Shown here: positions 43,452-53,560 of the stretch, piece after piece | Layout of the letters: the number at the start of each line of letters is the position of its first letter | How positions within the stretch are numbered: position 1 is the first letter of the stretch | From: Pagrus major | Lineage: Eukaryota; Chordata; Actinopteri; Spariformes; Sparidae | Assembly: GCF_040436345.1 (NCBI RefSeq) | Contig: NC_133232.1 | Span: forward strand, 12,334,298 to 12,398,297 | DNA: 64,000 bases | Direction of reading: 5' to 3' | Position numbers and translations under genes: made by a program | The notes under the pieces: model-generated | Databases searched by the model: none | Told to the model about the DNA's origin: nothing | Seen by the model: the letters and a program-made list of their open reading frames with translations, nothing else

Positions 43452-43750
43452 TTACAACCGTTTTGCCAAAGGTAAACTCGATAGGTTGATTTTGATCCGT
43501 TTAATCTCGACAGAAATATTTTCAATGTGGTTTTTGGCCACAGGTAGATAGTAGGGTGGGTTAAAATGCTGGGTAATCACCTCCCCGTAGGTACCTTTCA
43601 CATCGACAAGTCTCAGGAGAGGAGCGTAAGCGTCACCCACCACCTGATGCCTTACTATGTCACTGTAACAAAAGAGGTGATAGAATTCTGCCTTTATATC
43701 CGCCGGGTGGGTAGCCAACCTCTCGTTGAAAATAATCCATTCCCCGGGAA
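43452..43750 (-). pseudogene. C-terminal end of the penton-like minor capsid protein
   Basis: The frame reads GEWIIFNERLATHPADIKAE, FCYSDIVRHQVVGDAYAPLL, VKGTYGEVITQHFNPPYYLP and IENISVEIKR to a stop at 43,452. The D..APLLR..., HF..P.Y.PV and I....I motifs match the C-terminus of the single-jelly-roll minor capsid (penton) of Mavericks. The upstream two thirds are missing: the frame runs into the L1 at about 43,750. Inferred function: capsid vertices. Confidence 0.7.
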
Positions 43751-46680
43751 TTAAAATTATTATAGTCCATGATCCCAAACGTATCAATGACATTTTTAAA
43801 GATTTTTATGTAGACTTGTATTCCTCTCAGGGCGTCGATACTCATAAAATGGTCAACTTCTTAGAGGGGCTTGTCGTCCCGGGGGTGGGGGTGGGGACAC
43901 GGGATAGCCTAGAGGCAGATATCACTAAACAGGAGATTTTGAATGCAATTGGTAAGCTTTCAGCAGGAAAATCGCCAGGGCCAGATGGGTTCTCTATGGA
44001 CTTTTATAAAACATTTGCATCTAATTTAATAACACCGCTGATGGATATGTTCAAACACTCACTTAAAATACGCCAACTACCTAAAACTTTGGAACAGGCT
44101 CTGATTACTGTCCTGCTAAAACCAGGCAAGGACCCAAAACTCTGTGGCTCCTACAGGCCCATAGCCCTTCTCTCATCAGAATATAAGATATTTACCAAGG
44201 TCATAGCCACCAGGCTGGACAAAGTGATACCTGACCTTATATATAAAGATCAGACTGGCTTCATTCAGAACCGTTTTTCCTCTGATAACATCCGTAGGTT
44301 TCTGAATGTAATTTGCTGCGCCAAAAACATTAATGTGCCGGTCGTTGCCCTTTCATTAGATGCTGAAAAGGCATTCGATTGTTTAGAATGGCCCTATCTC
44401 TTTGCAGTTTTAGAAAAAATGAATTTTGGTCCAAATTTGATACAGATGATAAAGATACTATATCTTAATCCATCAGCGATGATTCGAACAAACTCTGACA
44501 TCTCATCTCTTTTCCCCTTGTCACGTGGCACTCGCCAGGGCTGTCCCTTGTCTCCGCTCCTCTTCTCATTGGCGGTCGAGCCCCTCGCAATTGCTATTAG
44601 AGCACGTCCTGTAATAGAGGGCGTTATGGTCGAAGACGTGAAGCATATTATTTCGCTTTATGCTGACGACATTATGCTGTATTTGACTAATATAGAGACG
44701 TCGCTCCCCGCCCTCTGCACCCTGTTAGAAGAATATAGCTGCATTTCCGGGTACAAGATAAATAAACAGAAAAGTGTGATGATGCCTCTTAACCCAGCTG
44801 CTCAAGGATTATCAAGGGGAAACATTCCCTTTCATTGGGACCCCTATAAGGTTTGTTATCTTGGTCTGCAAATACCTAACCAGTTACATCAGATTTACTC
44901 TCTCAACTATGATTCTCTGTTTAAAAAAGTTGAAGCCGATTTGGACAGATGGAAGTCTCTTCCTATATCTCTAATTGGAAGAATAAATTGTATTAAAATT
45001 AATATTTTACCGAAATTTCTTTACTTATTTCAAGCACTGCCAACACCAATTCCGAAAACTTTCTTTAAAAATCTGGACAGACTGATATCTAGATTTCTGT
45101 GGAACGGTAAAATTCCCAGAGTTAAGCTCAAGACCCTCTGTCGGCCCACTGACCAGGGAGGCCTGAATTTACCAGATTTTCAGTTATATTATTTGGCTGC
45201 TCAGTCCAGAGCTATCTGGACTTGGATTAAAGATCTAGAGCACCCTCCAGCTTGGAAACAGATTGAACAATCTCATACAGCGGAAGTGTTATCTAGCATT
45301 CCATTTATTCACTCTTACCACAAGCAAAAAAATGTAACTCCGAATCCAATGGTAAAACTTACATCAAAAATCTGGGATGAAATTAGAACAAAGCTCCATA
45401 ATGTCCGCACACTATATGCTTCCACTCCATTTCATTTTAATCCGACTTTACCTAGGGCATTGAGAGATGGCATTACCAGAGATTGGTATAATAGAGGTAT
45501 AAGCACTTTTGGACATTTATATGAGCACAATAATCTGAGATCCTTTGAACAGCTGAGGCTCACCTTCGGGCTCCCCTCTGCACATTTTTTTAAATATTTA
45601 CAAGTCAGAGATTTTATTAGGGTACAGCAAGGTGGGAAACTTATCCCCTTGGAGGATTCTGAGATAGACAGTATGATGCGAGACAAGCATAACTCTAAAG
45701 GCTTTTTATCCTATGCTTACAACAGACTAATGAGCCTGGCAGAAAATAAAGCTTTTAATGCAAAACATAAGTGGGAAACAGACACTGATTCTGCCTTTGA
45801 GGACTTTGAATGGAAGGAAATTTGTAGTAGCTCTCAATCATTCTCCTATAACAGCCGCCACAAACTTTTACAGTTTAATCTTATACATAGGGTTTACTTG
45901 ACTCCCTATCATCTCCATAAGATAAGTAGTAACCACTCTGAATGCCGTCCTAGGTGTAAGACTGAAAATACAAATACACAAATCCCTTCTTCACATGTTC
46001 TGGACTTGTAGATGTTTGGAGCAGTATTGGACATCTATCTTGAACATTGTTAGAGGAATTGTGGGGGTGGAAATTCCAGCCAACCCACGGCTGACACTAT
46101 TAGGGGACCTGTCGTTTTTACCAATTAATATGAGAGTCAACACTCGCTTCATCAGACTAGCCCTAATTGCAGCTAACAAATGTATAGCCATCAACTGGAA
46201 AAGCGAGGACCCCCCCAGTGTTTCTCTATGGCTTAAAGAGCTCTCGTCATACTTGCCTTCAGAAAAGATCATGTTTAATCTTAAGAAAAAGCCATCAGTC
46301 TTTGATAAATGTTGGGGAGGATTTGTAACTTTTTTACATAATAGAGTTGCTCCTATAGGTGACGTCCAGGGTCAGAATTGAAATAGGGCTTGATTCTGGA
46401 ATTCATGTATGTATGTATAGGTGACTCCTGCTGTTATTTCTATTTCTTGTACCAACCTCTTTATGTCTTTGTTTTGTTTCATTTCTATAGTGCACTTTTT
46501 ACAGATTTATTTTATTATTATCATTACTGTTATCCTTTTTCTCCCCACTCTTGTCCATGGGGGAGGGAGGGAGGGAGGGTTTTGGGGGGGGGGACGGGGT
46601 GTTAATACCCAATGTTCACTCTGGAATACTGTATTGTATTTTGTTTGAAAATTTGAATAAATAAATTGTTCAAAAAAAAC
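43750..46680 (+). mobile_element. L1-clade LINE, 5'-truncated, in the Maverick element
   Basis: It starts abruptly within ORF2 (DPKRINDIFKDFYVDLY) after the minor-capsid fragment and ends with aataaataaattgttc and an A run at about 46,680. A G-rich stretch (ggagggagggaggg, 46,557-46,600) in the 3' UTR is typical of L1. No target-site duplication was found, and host genes on the two sides are not continuous, so the insertion came with, or followed, a deletion. Confidence 0.9.
43762..46380 (+). pseudogene. L1 ORF2 (reverse transcriptase part), nearly continuous
   Basis: 761-codon ORF (to 46,011) with all RT blocks: SAGKSPGPDGFSMDFYK, LLSSEYKIFTKVIATRLDKV, DQTGFIQNRFSSDNIRR, ALSLDAEKAFDCLEWPYL, RGTRQGCPLSPLLFSLAVEP and the catalytic LYADDIMLYL, then SGYKINKQKS and the SLIGRINCIKINILPKFL thumb. 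A frameshift near 45,970 moves the CCHC-like tail (FWTCRCLEQYW...LALIAANKCIAINWKS) to 45,995-46,381. Endonuclease and ORF1 are absent through 5' truncation. It cannot retrotranspose, but its long open frame shows it is the youngest of the three L1 copies here. Confidence 0.85.
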
Positions 46681-46681
46681 C

Positions 46682-46968
46682 AAACTTTTCTTTGTAACGG
46701 AGAGGAAAAGAACCATACAGGTTTTGAAAAACTAGAGGCATATTTTCAGCCGTGACCTGCGCAGGGGTCATTTTTATACTCTTGTGGTAGCTGTTGTTGT
46801 AACTTTTAGCCAGTTCCTGCAACACACAATATTTACCTTTTTACCGGTTTCATACTGCACAGCTCTGTGTAGTCTATCTACCCCTCCAAAACTCCCCGGG
46901 TGAGAGGGGTTATAATACACTTTTTTCATTACACGTTTCTCGGACATGTTAACCCCACGCCTCTCCAA
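46682..46968 (-). pseudogene. Maverick integrase, N-terminal and C-terminal remnants
   Basis: From about 46,968: KKVYYNPSHPGSFGGVDRLH, the usual N-terminus of Maverick retroviral-type integrases. Within ~110 bp the frame shifts to YNNSYHKSIKMTPAQV and LYGSFPLRYKEKF, which belong after the catalytic core. The core with its D,D-35-E residues is therefore deleted, and the C-terminal chromodomain side is cut by the L1. Ancestrally it would have inserted the element with 5-6 bp duplications; this copy cannot. Confidence 0.7.
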
Positions 46969-46975
46969 AGTTTAA

Positions 46976-47150
46976 AGTAAGTAACAGCAAAACATCTACA
47001 CAATAAAAAGTAATAAGAGCAGAAACATCTACACATTAAAAGTAAGTAACAGCAAAACATCTGCATATTAAAAAGTAATAAGAGCAAAACATTTAGCTAA
47101 TACACATTAAAAGTAAGTAACAGCAAAACATCTACACATTAAAAAGAGCA
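46976..47150. repeat. tandem repeat, period 65-71 bp, ~2.5 copies
   Basis: agtaagtaacagcaaaacat starts at 46,976, 47,041 and 47,112, with aataagagca words between. It lies between the integrase remnant and the next minus-strand gene. Confidence 0.8.
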
Positions 47151-47180
47151 AAAAAAAAAAATCTATACAAACTAAGAAAA

Positions 47181-47608
47181 CTAACATTCAGATTGAATGG
47201 TAGCCAGGGCTCTCCTCAGTACAGTGCTATCAAAGGTGTCTCTAAGAATATTGTGTATCTTCCACAATTCTGCCAAGACTGCCAACTTACATCTACAAAC
47301 AAAGCATACAGTGTAAATAGATGTCCCAAGTGTGTGGCATTCATCTCCCTGATGATTTTATTAAATGTTGACAAAAGTATACACTCGTCAACTAGCGTCA
47401 AGGCGTTGTCTACAATTGTTTCCCAAGGTGTCTGCACAGAGTGAAATCGAGCCAACTCCAACATCTTTTCCATTTGAACAACCTCAACGTCTCTGAACAG
47501 AGAGCAATTTGTTTTGTTTTTGATAACTTGATTCAAAACAGAGACTAAACGTTCAACAATCATGTGTTCTTCTACACAGGCCAACATTCTTTGAGGAAAA
47601 TTCCCCAT
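47181..47608 (-). pseudogene. Bcl-2-like candidate in the Maverick element
   Basis: ATG at 47,608 (MGNFPQRMLACVEEHMIVER). Helical throughout; LVDECILLSTFNKIIREMNA is followed by THLGHLFTLYALFVDVSWQ, which resembles a Bcl-2 BH1 helix pair (phi-x-x-EM...(W/L)G(R/H)(V/L)...LF.FA). A one-base shift near 47,270 changes the frame; the alternative frame continues LWKIHNILRDTFDSTVLRRA to a stop at 47,181, where a BH2 region would be. Bcl-2 homologues have been reported in some adintoviruses, which fits the location. No TM tail is seen. Identification rests on one motif, so it is tentative; another helical protein is possible. Confidence 0.4.
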
Positions 47609-47739
47609 GTTTTTTTTTTTACTTGTTTTCAGCAAAATAAAAAAATCGGTGCTAGAAACATACAACCAAAATGTCGTCGTCCTCCTCCTCTGGTTCTTTG
47701 TCGTCCCATATCTCAAGGGCCTGTTTTAACATGTCATGT

Positions 47740-48585
47740 CTAGCTTTTGCTGTCGCCTACCAGTGTGTCAAGTACCGTTTTTATTTTCTCACGAATGCGA
47801 GTAACAAATTTCAAATCATACAGAAAGGCCTCCACGAGCCTGTAGATCCTGCAGTGAGAGACATGAAGGGACCGTTTCTCAAGAGCGCTTGAGATGGCAG
47901 GAATAAGTGTAGCCTTCCAGAGTCTTTTGTTCACCGGGTCAAAATGTGACACGTAGAAGTAGTCAGGCTCTTCCTCCAAACACGGGTGCTGGCTCTGGCT
48001 AGGATGATTCACCACAAAACCGTTGCATATTTCCTGTCGATACAGCCCCAGAACGTGGTCCAACACATACAGCACCACTGATTTCACCGTGTTCATGAGA
48101 ATGGCGGACAGCAGCCCGTCAGTCACGTCCTCTTTCCCATCCAAGTCCTCTGAGTCGTCCTCTTCCCCATCCGAGTCCTCCGAGTCGTCCTCTCGTTGCT
48201 CAGGAGATGGTGGGGGTGTTGGTGATGCCGGTGTTTGCGCACAAGGTGGAACCGGCATTCGTGGTTGAGGTGGCGGCGATGGCTGTGAGTCGGGCAAAGG
48301 CTCAGGTTCGTTCTCTTCCTGGATAGTTGAAGAACAAAAATGGTATGGAAGGTCAGGAGCTGACAAAGATTTAAACAATTTTCTGCGGCATTTTGGAAAC
48401 GGAGTACTAACCCTCGTCTGCGGTGAAGTTGTACGCGAAGGATTAAGCGGCAGGGTGGTTGGTCTTGCCGGTCTTTGCGCCGGTGGCGGCGTTGAATCAG
48501 GGTCAAAAGGAGGCGGTGTACGAGGTGGTGAAGGAGGAGGAGACGGCAGCGGATTTCCTGAGAGGTCATCTTGAGGCGGATTTCA
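47740..48585 (-). CDS. proline-rich/acidic Maverick accessory protein
   Basis: One open frame runs from after a TGA near 48,588 down to 47,740 (~280 codons); no ATG is visible at its 5' end, so the start is unknown (spliced, or shifted from the ATG at 48,569 in another frame). N-terminal half: proline-rich (PPPSPPRTPPPF type) then PEQREDDSEDSDGEEDDSED acidic repeats. C-terminal half: folded-looking, HPCLEEEPDYFYVSHFDPVN, LWKATLIPAISSALEKR and AFLYDLKFVTRIREKI. I do not recognise a family. Position among accessory genes suggests a host-interaction or regulatory role, purely by context. Confidence 0.5.
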
Positions 48586-48711
48586 AATTTGCAAATTCCC
48601 GTGTCTTTTAAACACTTGAGATGATGATGAAGAGGGGGAGGGGGGCTCTTGATTGGCTGTTGTAGAGATGAAGGGAGTGTCTACAAAACCCTTTTCACTC
48701 ACATGATGTCT

Positions 48712-49038
48712 CTAAAGGCCCGGCTGGCGACCAACAATAGTATTATCCCCATTTTCCTCCATCATTTTCAACCATTCCCCGAGAGGAATGAACAATGCTG
48801 TCTGAAATACGCCACATTCGCTGCTGAAATACTCCAGGACAAATTCCTCCGTGATCTTTTCTGCTTCCGTGCACATCTGATGGCTAGCTCTAAAGTACCA
48901 TCTGCCGGAGGCTGAACTTTTGGTCTCCCACACCATGCTGGATACAATTCTTTTCCCGACTCTTCTTCTTTCGTCGGAAGCATTCCCTCCATTTTGAGGG
49001 GCTTCTGGTTTCAAAGCAGTTGACCCCAACACGTTCAA
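48712..49038 (-). CDS. Maverick accessory protein of unknown function
   Basis: 108 residues, open, ATG at 49,038. After a polar leader: RRRVGKRIVSSMVWETKSSA, GRWYFRASHQMC, EFVLEYFSSECGVFQTALFI and PLGEWLKMMEENGDNTIVGR. No domain recognised. Compact, with Trp/Tyr-rich core and no signal peptide. It is the outermost gene of the minus-strand block, ~300-470 bp downstream of a CCAAT-box repeat, so it may be first in an early transcription unit. Confidence 0.5.
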   Translation of the reverse strand: MNVLGSTALKPEAPQNGGNASDERRRVGKRIVSSMVWETKSSASGRWYFRASHQMCTEAEKITEEFVLEYFSSECGVFQTALFIPLGEWLKMMEENGDNTIVGRQPGL

Positions 49039-49334
49039 GACAGACCAATCTGTGGAGGTGAGGTTGTTAGCCCCGAAGGGCTATAACTCTCCCCTTTTCG
49101 AAGCTGATAAAAACACGCTTCTTTCCCGCTGTAGTTGAACGCGTAACCCCACTAACAACCATCTTGCAGCGGCCATTCTTTATGGAGAGCCCCTGGTGGA
49201 GGCATCTGAATGCGGTGTAGATGTGATACACGCTTCTTTGGAGCTTCCCATTGTTCCCGAAAGCATGTCACCGGAGTTTCAGAAAGCACCGTGCTCAGAG
49301 CACAGCGCGAGAGACTGATGACATGGGCAGCGCC

Positions 49335-49515
49335 TCATTGGACGAGGGAGAGATGATGTGGGCAGCGCCTCATTGGCTGACAGGGAGGTGGGACATAACC
49401 CTATTCCTGCAATCTCATTGGTCGAGAGGGGTCAGGGTTTAACCCTAATCCTGCAATCTCATTGGTCGAGAGGGGGTGGCGCTTAACCCTAATCCTGCAA
49501 TCTCATTGGTCGAAC
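49335..49515 (-). promoter_or_regulatory. tandem CCAAT-box repeat, right edge of the Maverick element
   Basis: tcattgg (CCAAT on the minus strand) recurs at about 49,335, 49,370, 49,415, 49,459 and 49,503. The last three sit in a 44-bp repeat containing aaccctaatcctgcaatctc. Orientation and spacing suit an enhancer/promoter for the leftward genes starting at 49,038. It could instead be the inner end of a lost terminal repeat. Confidence 0.6.
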
Positions 49516-50690
49516 GAGAATAGACCTGTCACTTTGACAAGAAGTGCATTATATACCTCTCTCATGCTTATTATTGAGGTCACAGTTAAAAGTGGTGCTG
49601 TACTGAACTGCATTATAGTGGAAGATGTTTCATTTGCTCCATATTTACAGATGCGTGGGTCAGAATAATCCAACATTTCAGAGCCTAGGGTAGTCAGTAA
49701 CATATAGGTGCACATTTTAAATTGGTCACTGAGTATTCTCACTCATATGACTAAACGTTTAACAACATGAATGACCAATAGATTGCCAGTTTACAGTTTG
49801 TCTTTATTTTCTTTTAGCTCCTCTCATTATTGATGTATGTTAGCAAATGTTTATCTGTTGATCTTATTGTGCATGGTGATTTGTTGACATAATTCAATTA
49901 AACTTTGATATTGAGTGAAATAGAGAAATACAATATCATCGAATAGATTATAGGTCCTGTGATACTCATTAAAGCTTAAATTTAAACAATTTATTTAGGT
50001 ACAGTTAAATAAGAATAGCAGTGTAAATGTATTCAATGTAAATCATTTCACCCAGATATTTAGTAAATATAAACCAATTTCACACAGATATTCAGTAAAT
50101 CTAAATTTGCCATGTGAAATTGATTTGGATTTATCTAATATTTTTTAAGCTATATTTATCATTTTATCATTTATCATATTTTTGTTTATTTTTTATAAAA
50201 GGTACTTAGATGATGAAATAGTTATTACTCAAAGTTTTAGTAATTAAAATCTATTAAATTACACATATTGTCATTTTGTTGCCATAATCTTTTAAAGTAA
50301 CGATCACTCACTACCAAAAGGAGACATCCAGCCTCCCCTCCTCCACAGAAATGTCTCCCCTTAGTTGTCTTCGCTGCTGGCAACACTAAAAGTTGCAAAC
50401 AGCACCCTCCCATCCCAAGTAGTCCAGTCTCTACCATGCACCGTCTGGCCATTCAATGCATTTATCTCAGCGTTGTCCTCCCCATCTCCTAACACAGGTG
50501 AGAGTCATCAGTCGTTCATCAGTTCTCAGATATGCAGGATCTCTAGATAAAGACCCTCCCCCACATTTTCTGACCACTATACCATGTTTTTTTCCATTAT
50601 TTTGTTTATTGTTTCATGTGAAAAATCAAAGAATCAAAACATACTTGGACCAACATGGATTATTTACCTGTATAAATACAGCATAGAGAA
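49516..50690. other. AT-rich non-coding, nothing recognised
   Basis: Long AT-rich stretch (50,000-50,280 especially). No gene. Confidence 0.5.
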
Positions 50691-50694
50691 CATA

Positions 50695-50790
50695 ACCAAC
50701 GAAGCCAACCAATCAGAGGCGAAGTAGGGCGGGTCTTGTGAGAAGTTGAGTGGGATGCATAATAACGCAGATCCCCAGGTGCTATTGTAG
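50695..50790 (+). promoter_or_regulatory. possible promoter (CCAAT and GC box)
   Basis: ccaaccaatcagaggcg followed by gggcgggtctt and then catnaataac-type AT words. Two classical upstream elements within 40 bp in an AT-rich context; a downstream transcript is not demonstrated. Confidence 0.35.
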
Positions 50791-50896
50791 TTGAGTGACA
50801 AATTCGACTAGTAGAACCCATTAACAGATCTCAGTGAAATGGTTGGGTAACAGCTCAGAGAAGGTGAGAGCTGGCAAGTGTGGATGAAATTAGCCT

Positions 50897-50938
50897 ACTA
50901 ATGATCTTTTTGCTTGTACTAGCAAAAAGATCATTAGT
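50897..50938. repeat. 18-bp perfect inverted repeat with 6-base loop
   Basis: actaatgatctttttgct, loop tgtact, then its exact complement. Could form a stable hairpin; flanked by a tcattag direct repeat. Confidence 0.85.
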
Positions 50939-51113
50939 CATTAGTCAGTGCAGCAAACCTTGCGACCGCACGTATGGATGTGCCATCCTGGAGGAGCTGG
51001 GCTACCTGTGCAACCTGATTGGGCTGCAGGTACCGCCTCATGTTACCAGTGGTGACAAGCAAACAAATTGTTTCAAAATGTTAAACTGTTGTTTACTTTT
51101 ATTAACTGGGTGA

Positions 51114-51800
51114 GGTATGAGTGGATGAGTAGTGCAAAGAAATGGACAGGATAGAGGAGAAAGATAAAGAACAGAGGAAACATGCTTAAAATAAAACTTG
51201 TGTGCTGAGAAAGATCTCAATATTTACTTAAAAACAATCACCAAAATGGAGCTAAATCATTCTCAGTTACTGCTTGATGTGTATTATTTTATGTAACCTT
51301 GCTATATACTGTAAATGTTGTATCTGTTTCATAAAAGCAAGTCCCACAATCCAGATAAATGTTAATAATCACCCCAAACTTTAAACATGTCTTCTACTGT
51401 ATCTGTTTGTTGTAGCTGTGTCTGTGTTGCTTGGAAACCCTTGTGATGAATGTTGCTTAAGAACTACATATCTTGGTGGAAGAATGATTATTTATTATGA
51501 AACCTTTTCATGTATATGCCATTGCTGTTGTATAAAAGCAACAAGCCCCACAAGGCTGTGGTTTACAATTTTTAGAAGAGCTAAGGGGGTATTCGGCACG
51601 ACAAGAAGTTGAGTGCCTAATGGTACACATTCATTTATAATCAGATTTAAAAAAGAGAGAGCGGTCATGCCACGCAGCGACAACTGAAGCTGTCAGTTTA
51701 GTGCACGTCACATGAGCTATGCTGGCATGGCGTTTAATGCTTTTTGGTGTTTAAATATTTTGGCATATGATTACTGTCAACACAATCTCACTCATGAAGC
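51114..51800. other. non-coding, nothing recognised
   Basis: Short ORFs only; none with motifs. Confidence 0.45.
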
Positions 51801-51814
51801 TGACTGAAAACTTA

Positions 51815-52650
51815 ACACTCTAAGCTTGAGTACAACGCTCTGTAACTGGGTATTGGACTTCCTCACAAGCAGACCCGAGAGGATTGGCCCTCACACCTAC
51901 TCTACGTTACTGCTCCACACCGGAGCCCCCAAGGACTGTGTGCTCAGCCCCCTCCTGTTCACACTGTATACCCATGACTGCACTCCAAGACATCAGGAGA
52001 ACTCTATTGCGAAGTACAAGGACGACACCATCATCATCAGCCGTATGATAAACAATGATGAGTTTATATTGGGAGGAAATCAACAATCTGGTGGAGAATA
52101 ATCTACTGCTCAACGTCATCAAAACCAAGAAGATGATTGTTGTTGAGGTGTTGAGGTGGAGCAAGTCAACAGTTATAGGTTCCTTGGAATTACCATCACT
52201 GAGAACTTATCATGGTCATCACACGTCACCACCCTGGTTAAAAAAAAATCACAGAAAAGGCTCTACTTCCTATGGAAACTTTTCTGGTCAACTTTTAACT
52301 TTTCAGAGGAGCACACTGACTGGAAACAACTGGCATGGCTCGTCAAGGCCCAGGAAAGGAAGGCTCTACAACGGGTGATTAAAACCACCGAGAACTTAAC
52401 TGGTACCATCTACAGAGCATCACTGACATTGGTAAAATGAGATGTCTGCAAAGAGCCCAAAGGATACTAAAAGACAACACCCACCCCAGACGCAGTCTGT
52501 TCACCCTGCTGCACTCTGGCAAAACATACAGAAGTATCTGCTGACATACCACCAGACTACAGAGCAGCTTCATTCCTCAGGCTGTGAGACTCTTCAACTC
52601 ATCCTCAACACTCCAAATAGATGTAGCAGGAATTAATGACTAAACCTTCA
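51815..52650 (+). mobile_element. L2/CR1-like LINE, C-terminal RT fragment
   Basis: Three frames give [40 protein letters not shown], then [10 protein letters not shown] (degraded F/YADD box), then YRFLGITITENLSWSSHVTT, RLYFLWKLFW, ALQRVIKTTENLTGTI and a C-terminal AQRILKDNTHPRRSLF / SSFIPQAVRLFNSS-type tail read across frames. It ends at about 52,650 in an A-rich tract. Typical of the jockey-superfamily (L2/CR1/Rex1) elements common in fish. 5'-truncated and frameshifted. Confidence 0.75.
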
Positions 52651-52799
52651 TTTTAAAAAAAAAAAAAAATGTTGTTTAAAATAATGACAAATAAATCTAC
52701 CATGTACTGTCAGCTCCACAAGCAAGTGGACATTTGTGCTGTGAAATGGTGAAATGAGCACGGTTAAACTAGGGTATGTGTGAGTAACGCTGTCAATAG

Positions 52800-53560
52800 T
52801 ACCAAAACAGAGCTAATGAGATCGACTGATAGACAGACAGAACATGTCACTTAATTTGCCTTTCATGGTTGTAAATAGATGTTTTACAACCATCCAATGA
52901 GAATTCACAATGTTCAGCATACACCATCAACACATTCTTAAGGATTTTCTTATCAAATTTGAGGCGAATTTGATCAACCTAGAAGGACTACACAGAAGTA
53001 TAGAAATATGTCATTTCCTCTTGCCACTAGGTTGGCACTATGACTGTAACAGAATATTTGCATGTTAATGTCTTCAGACGGGACTCTTATCAAACGTGTG
53101 AGGTTAGGGGCAGATTCAATCATATAGAGTTACAGCCACTTCCTGTTCCATGGCGACTCATCGAAATAGGCTGCATTGCTGTGACCTTCAACAAAACTCA
53201 AGCTTTTGATTTTCACCACAGAAGAAGACTGCCCTGACAAAATTTGAAGTCGATCGGGATAAAGCATAAGGAGGAGTTTGTTGAAAGGACAAGATGCCCA
53301 AATCGCAAAAAAAAACGCACTTAATTCAAAATGGCCTACTTTGTTTTCAGTTCAGTTTCGCTCATGGTACTAAGAGACTTTTTTGTATGGGTGGTAAGCC
53401 ATTTTACCACACCCACTGCCAAAACCCATGAAATACATGATTTTCCACCATATATTTTTGAGCATGTTAAAGCCCTGAAAAAAGCTATTTATTTGAGGGA
53501 ACACATCCTTTGGCCTCAGCACCGGTCTCTGCTCGGGCCCTAAGAGAAAAATATGGGGGA
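52800..53560. repeat. probable dispersed teleost repeat
   Basis: Runs such as gccactaggttggcactatgac, tcttatcaaacgtgtgaggt, ttgaagtcgatcgggataaag and a closing tctctgctcgggccctaa resemble a repeat I have often seen in fish intergenic DNA. It lacks ORFs and clear ends; assignment is from memory. Confidence 0.4.

Larger units (their letters stand above)
36110..49515. mobile_element. fossil Maverick/Polinton (adintovirus-like) element
   Basis: Gene content defines it: protein-primed family B polymerase, packaging ATPase, adenovirus-type protease, double-jelly-roll capsid, penton-like minor capsid, retroviral-type integrase, and small conserved virion-type genes in two convergent groups. Terminal inverted repeats and TSD were not found: the left edge runs into tandem repeats and the right edge into a CCAAT-rich repeat. 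Most genes have stops or frameshifts, and an L1 occupies 43,750-46,680. It is therefore an inactive copy, about 10.5 kb without the L1. Confidence 0.85.

Noticed and set aside
48123..48569. 148-aa arginine/histidine-rich ORF with ATG
   Set aside because: It is an out-of-frame reading of the proline-rich/acidic coding region; the other frame has the better protein character, though the true start is unresolved.
35510..49515. Long terminal inverted repeats of the Maverick element
   Set aside because: The sequence at the right edge (CCAAT repeat) is not found in inverted form at the left edge; ends must be lost or outside what I can recognise.
50880..51113. 77-aa ORF with an N-terminal hydrophobic stretch and cysteines
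   Set aside because: Looks superficially like a secreted peptide, but it begins inside the hairpin and no other evidence supports it.
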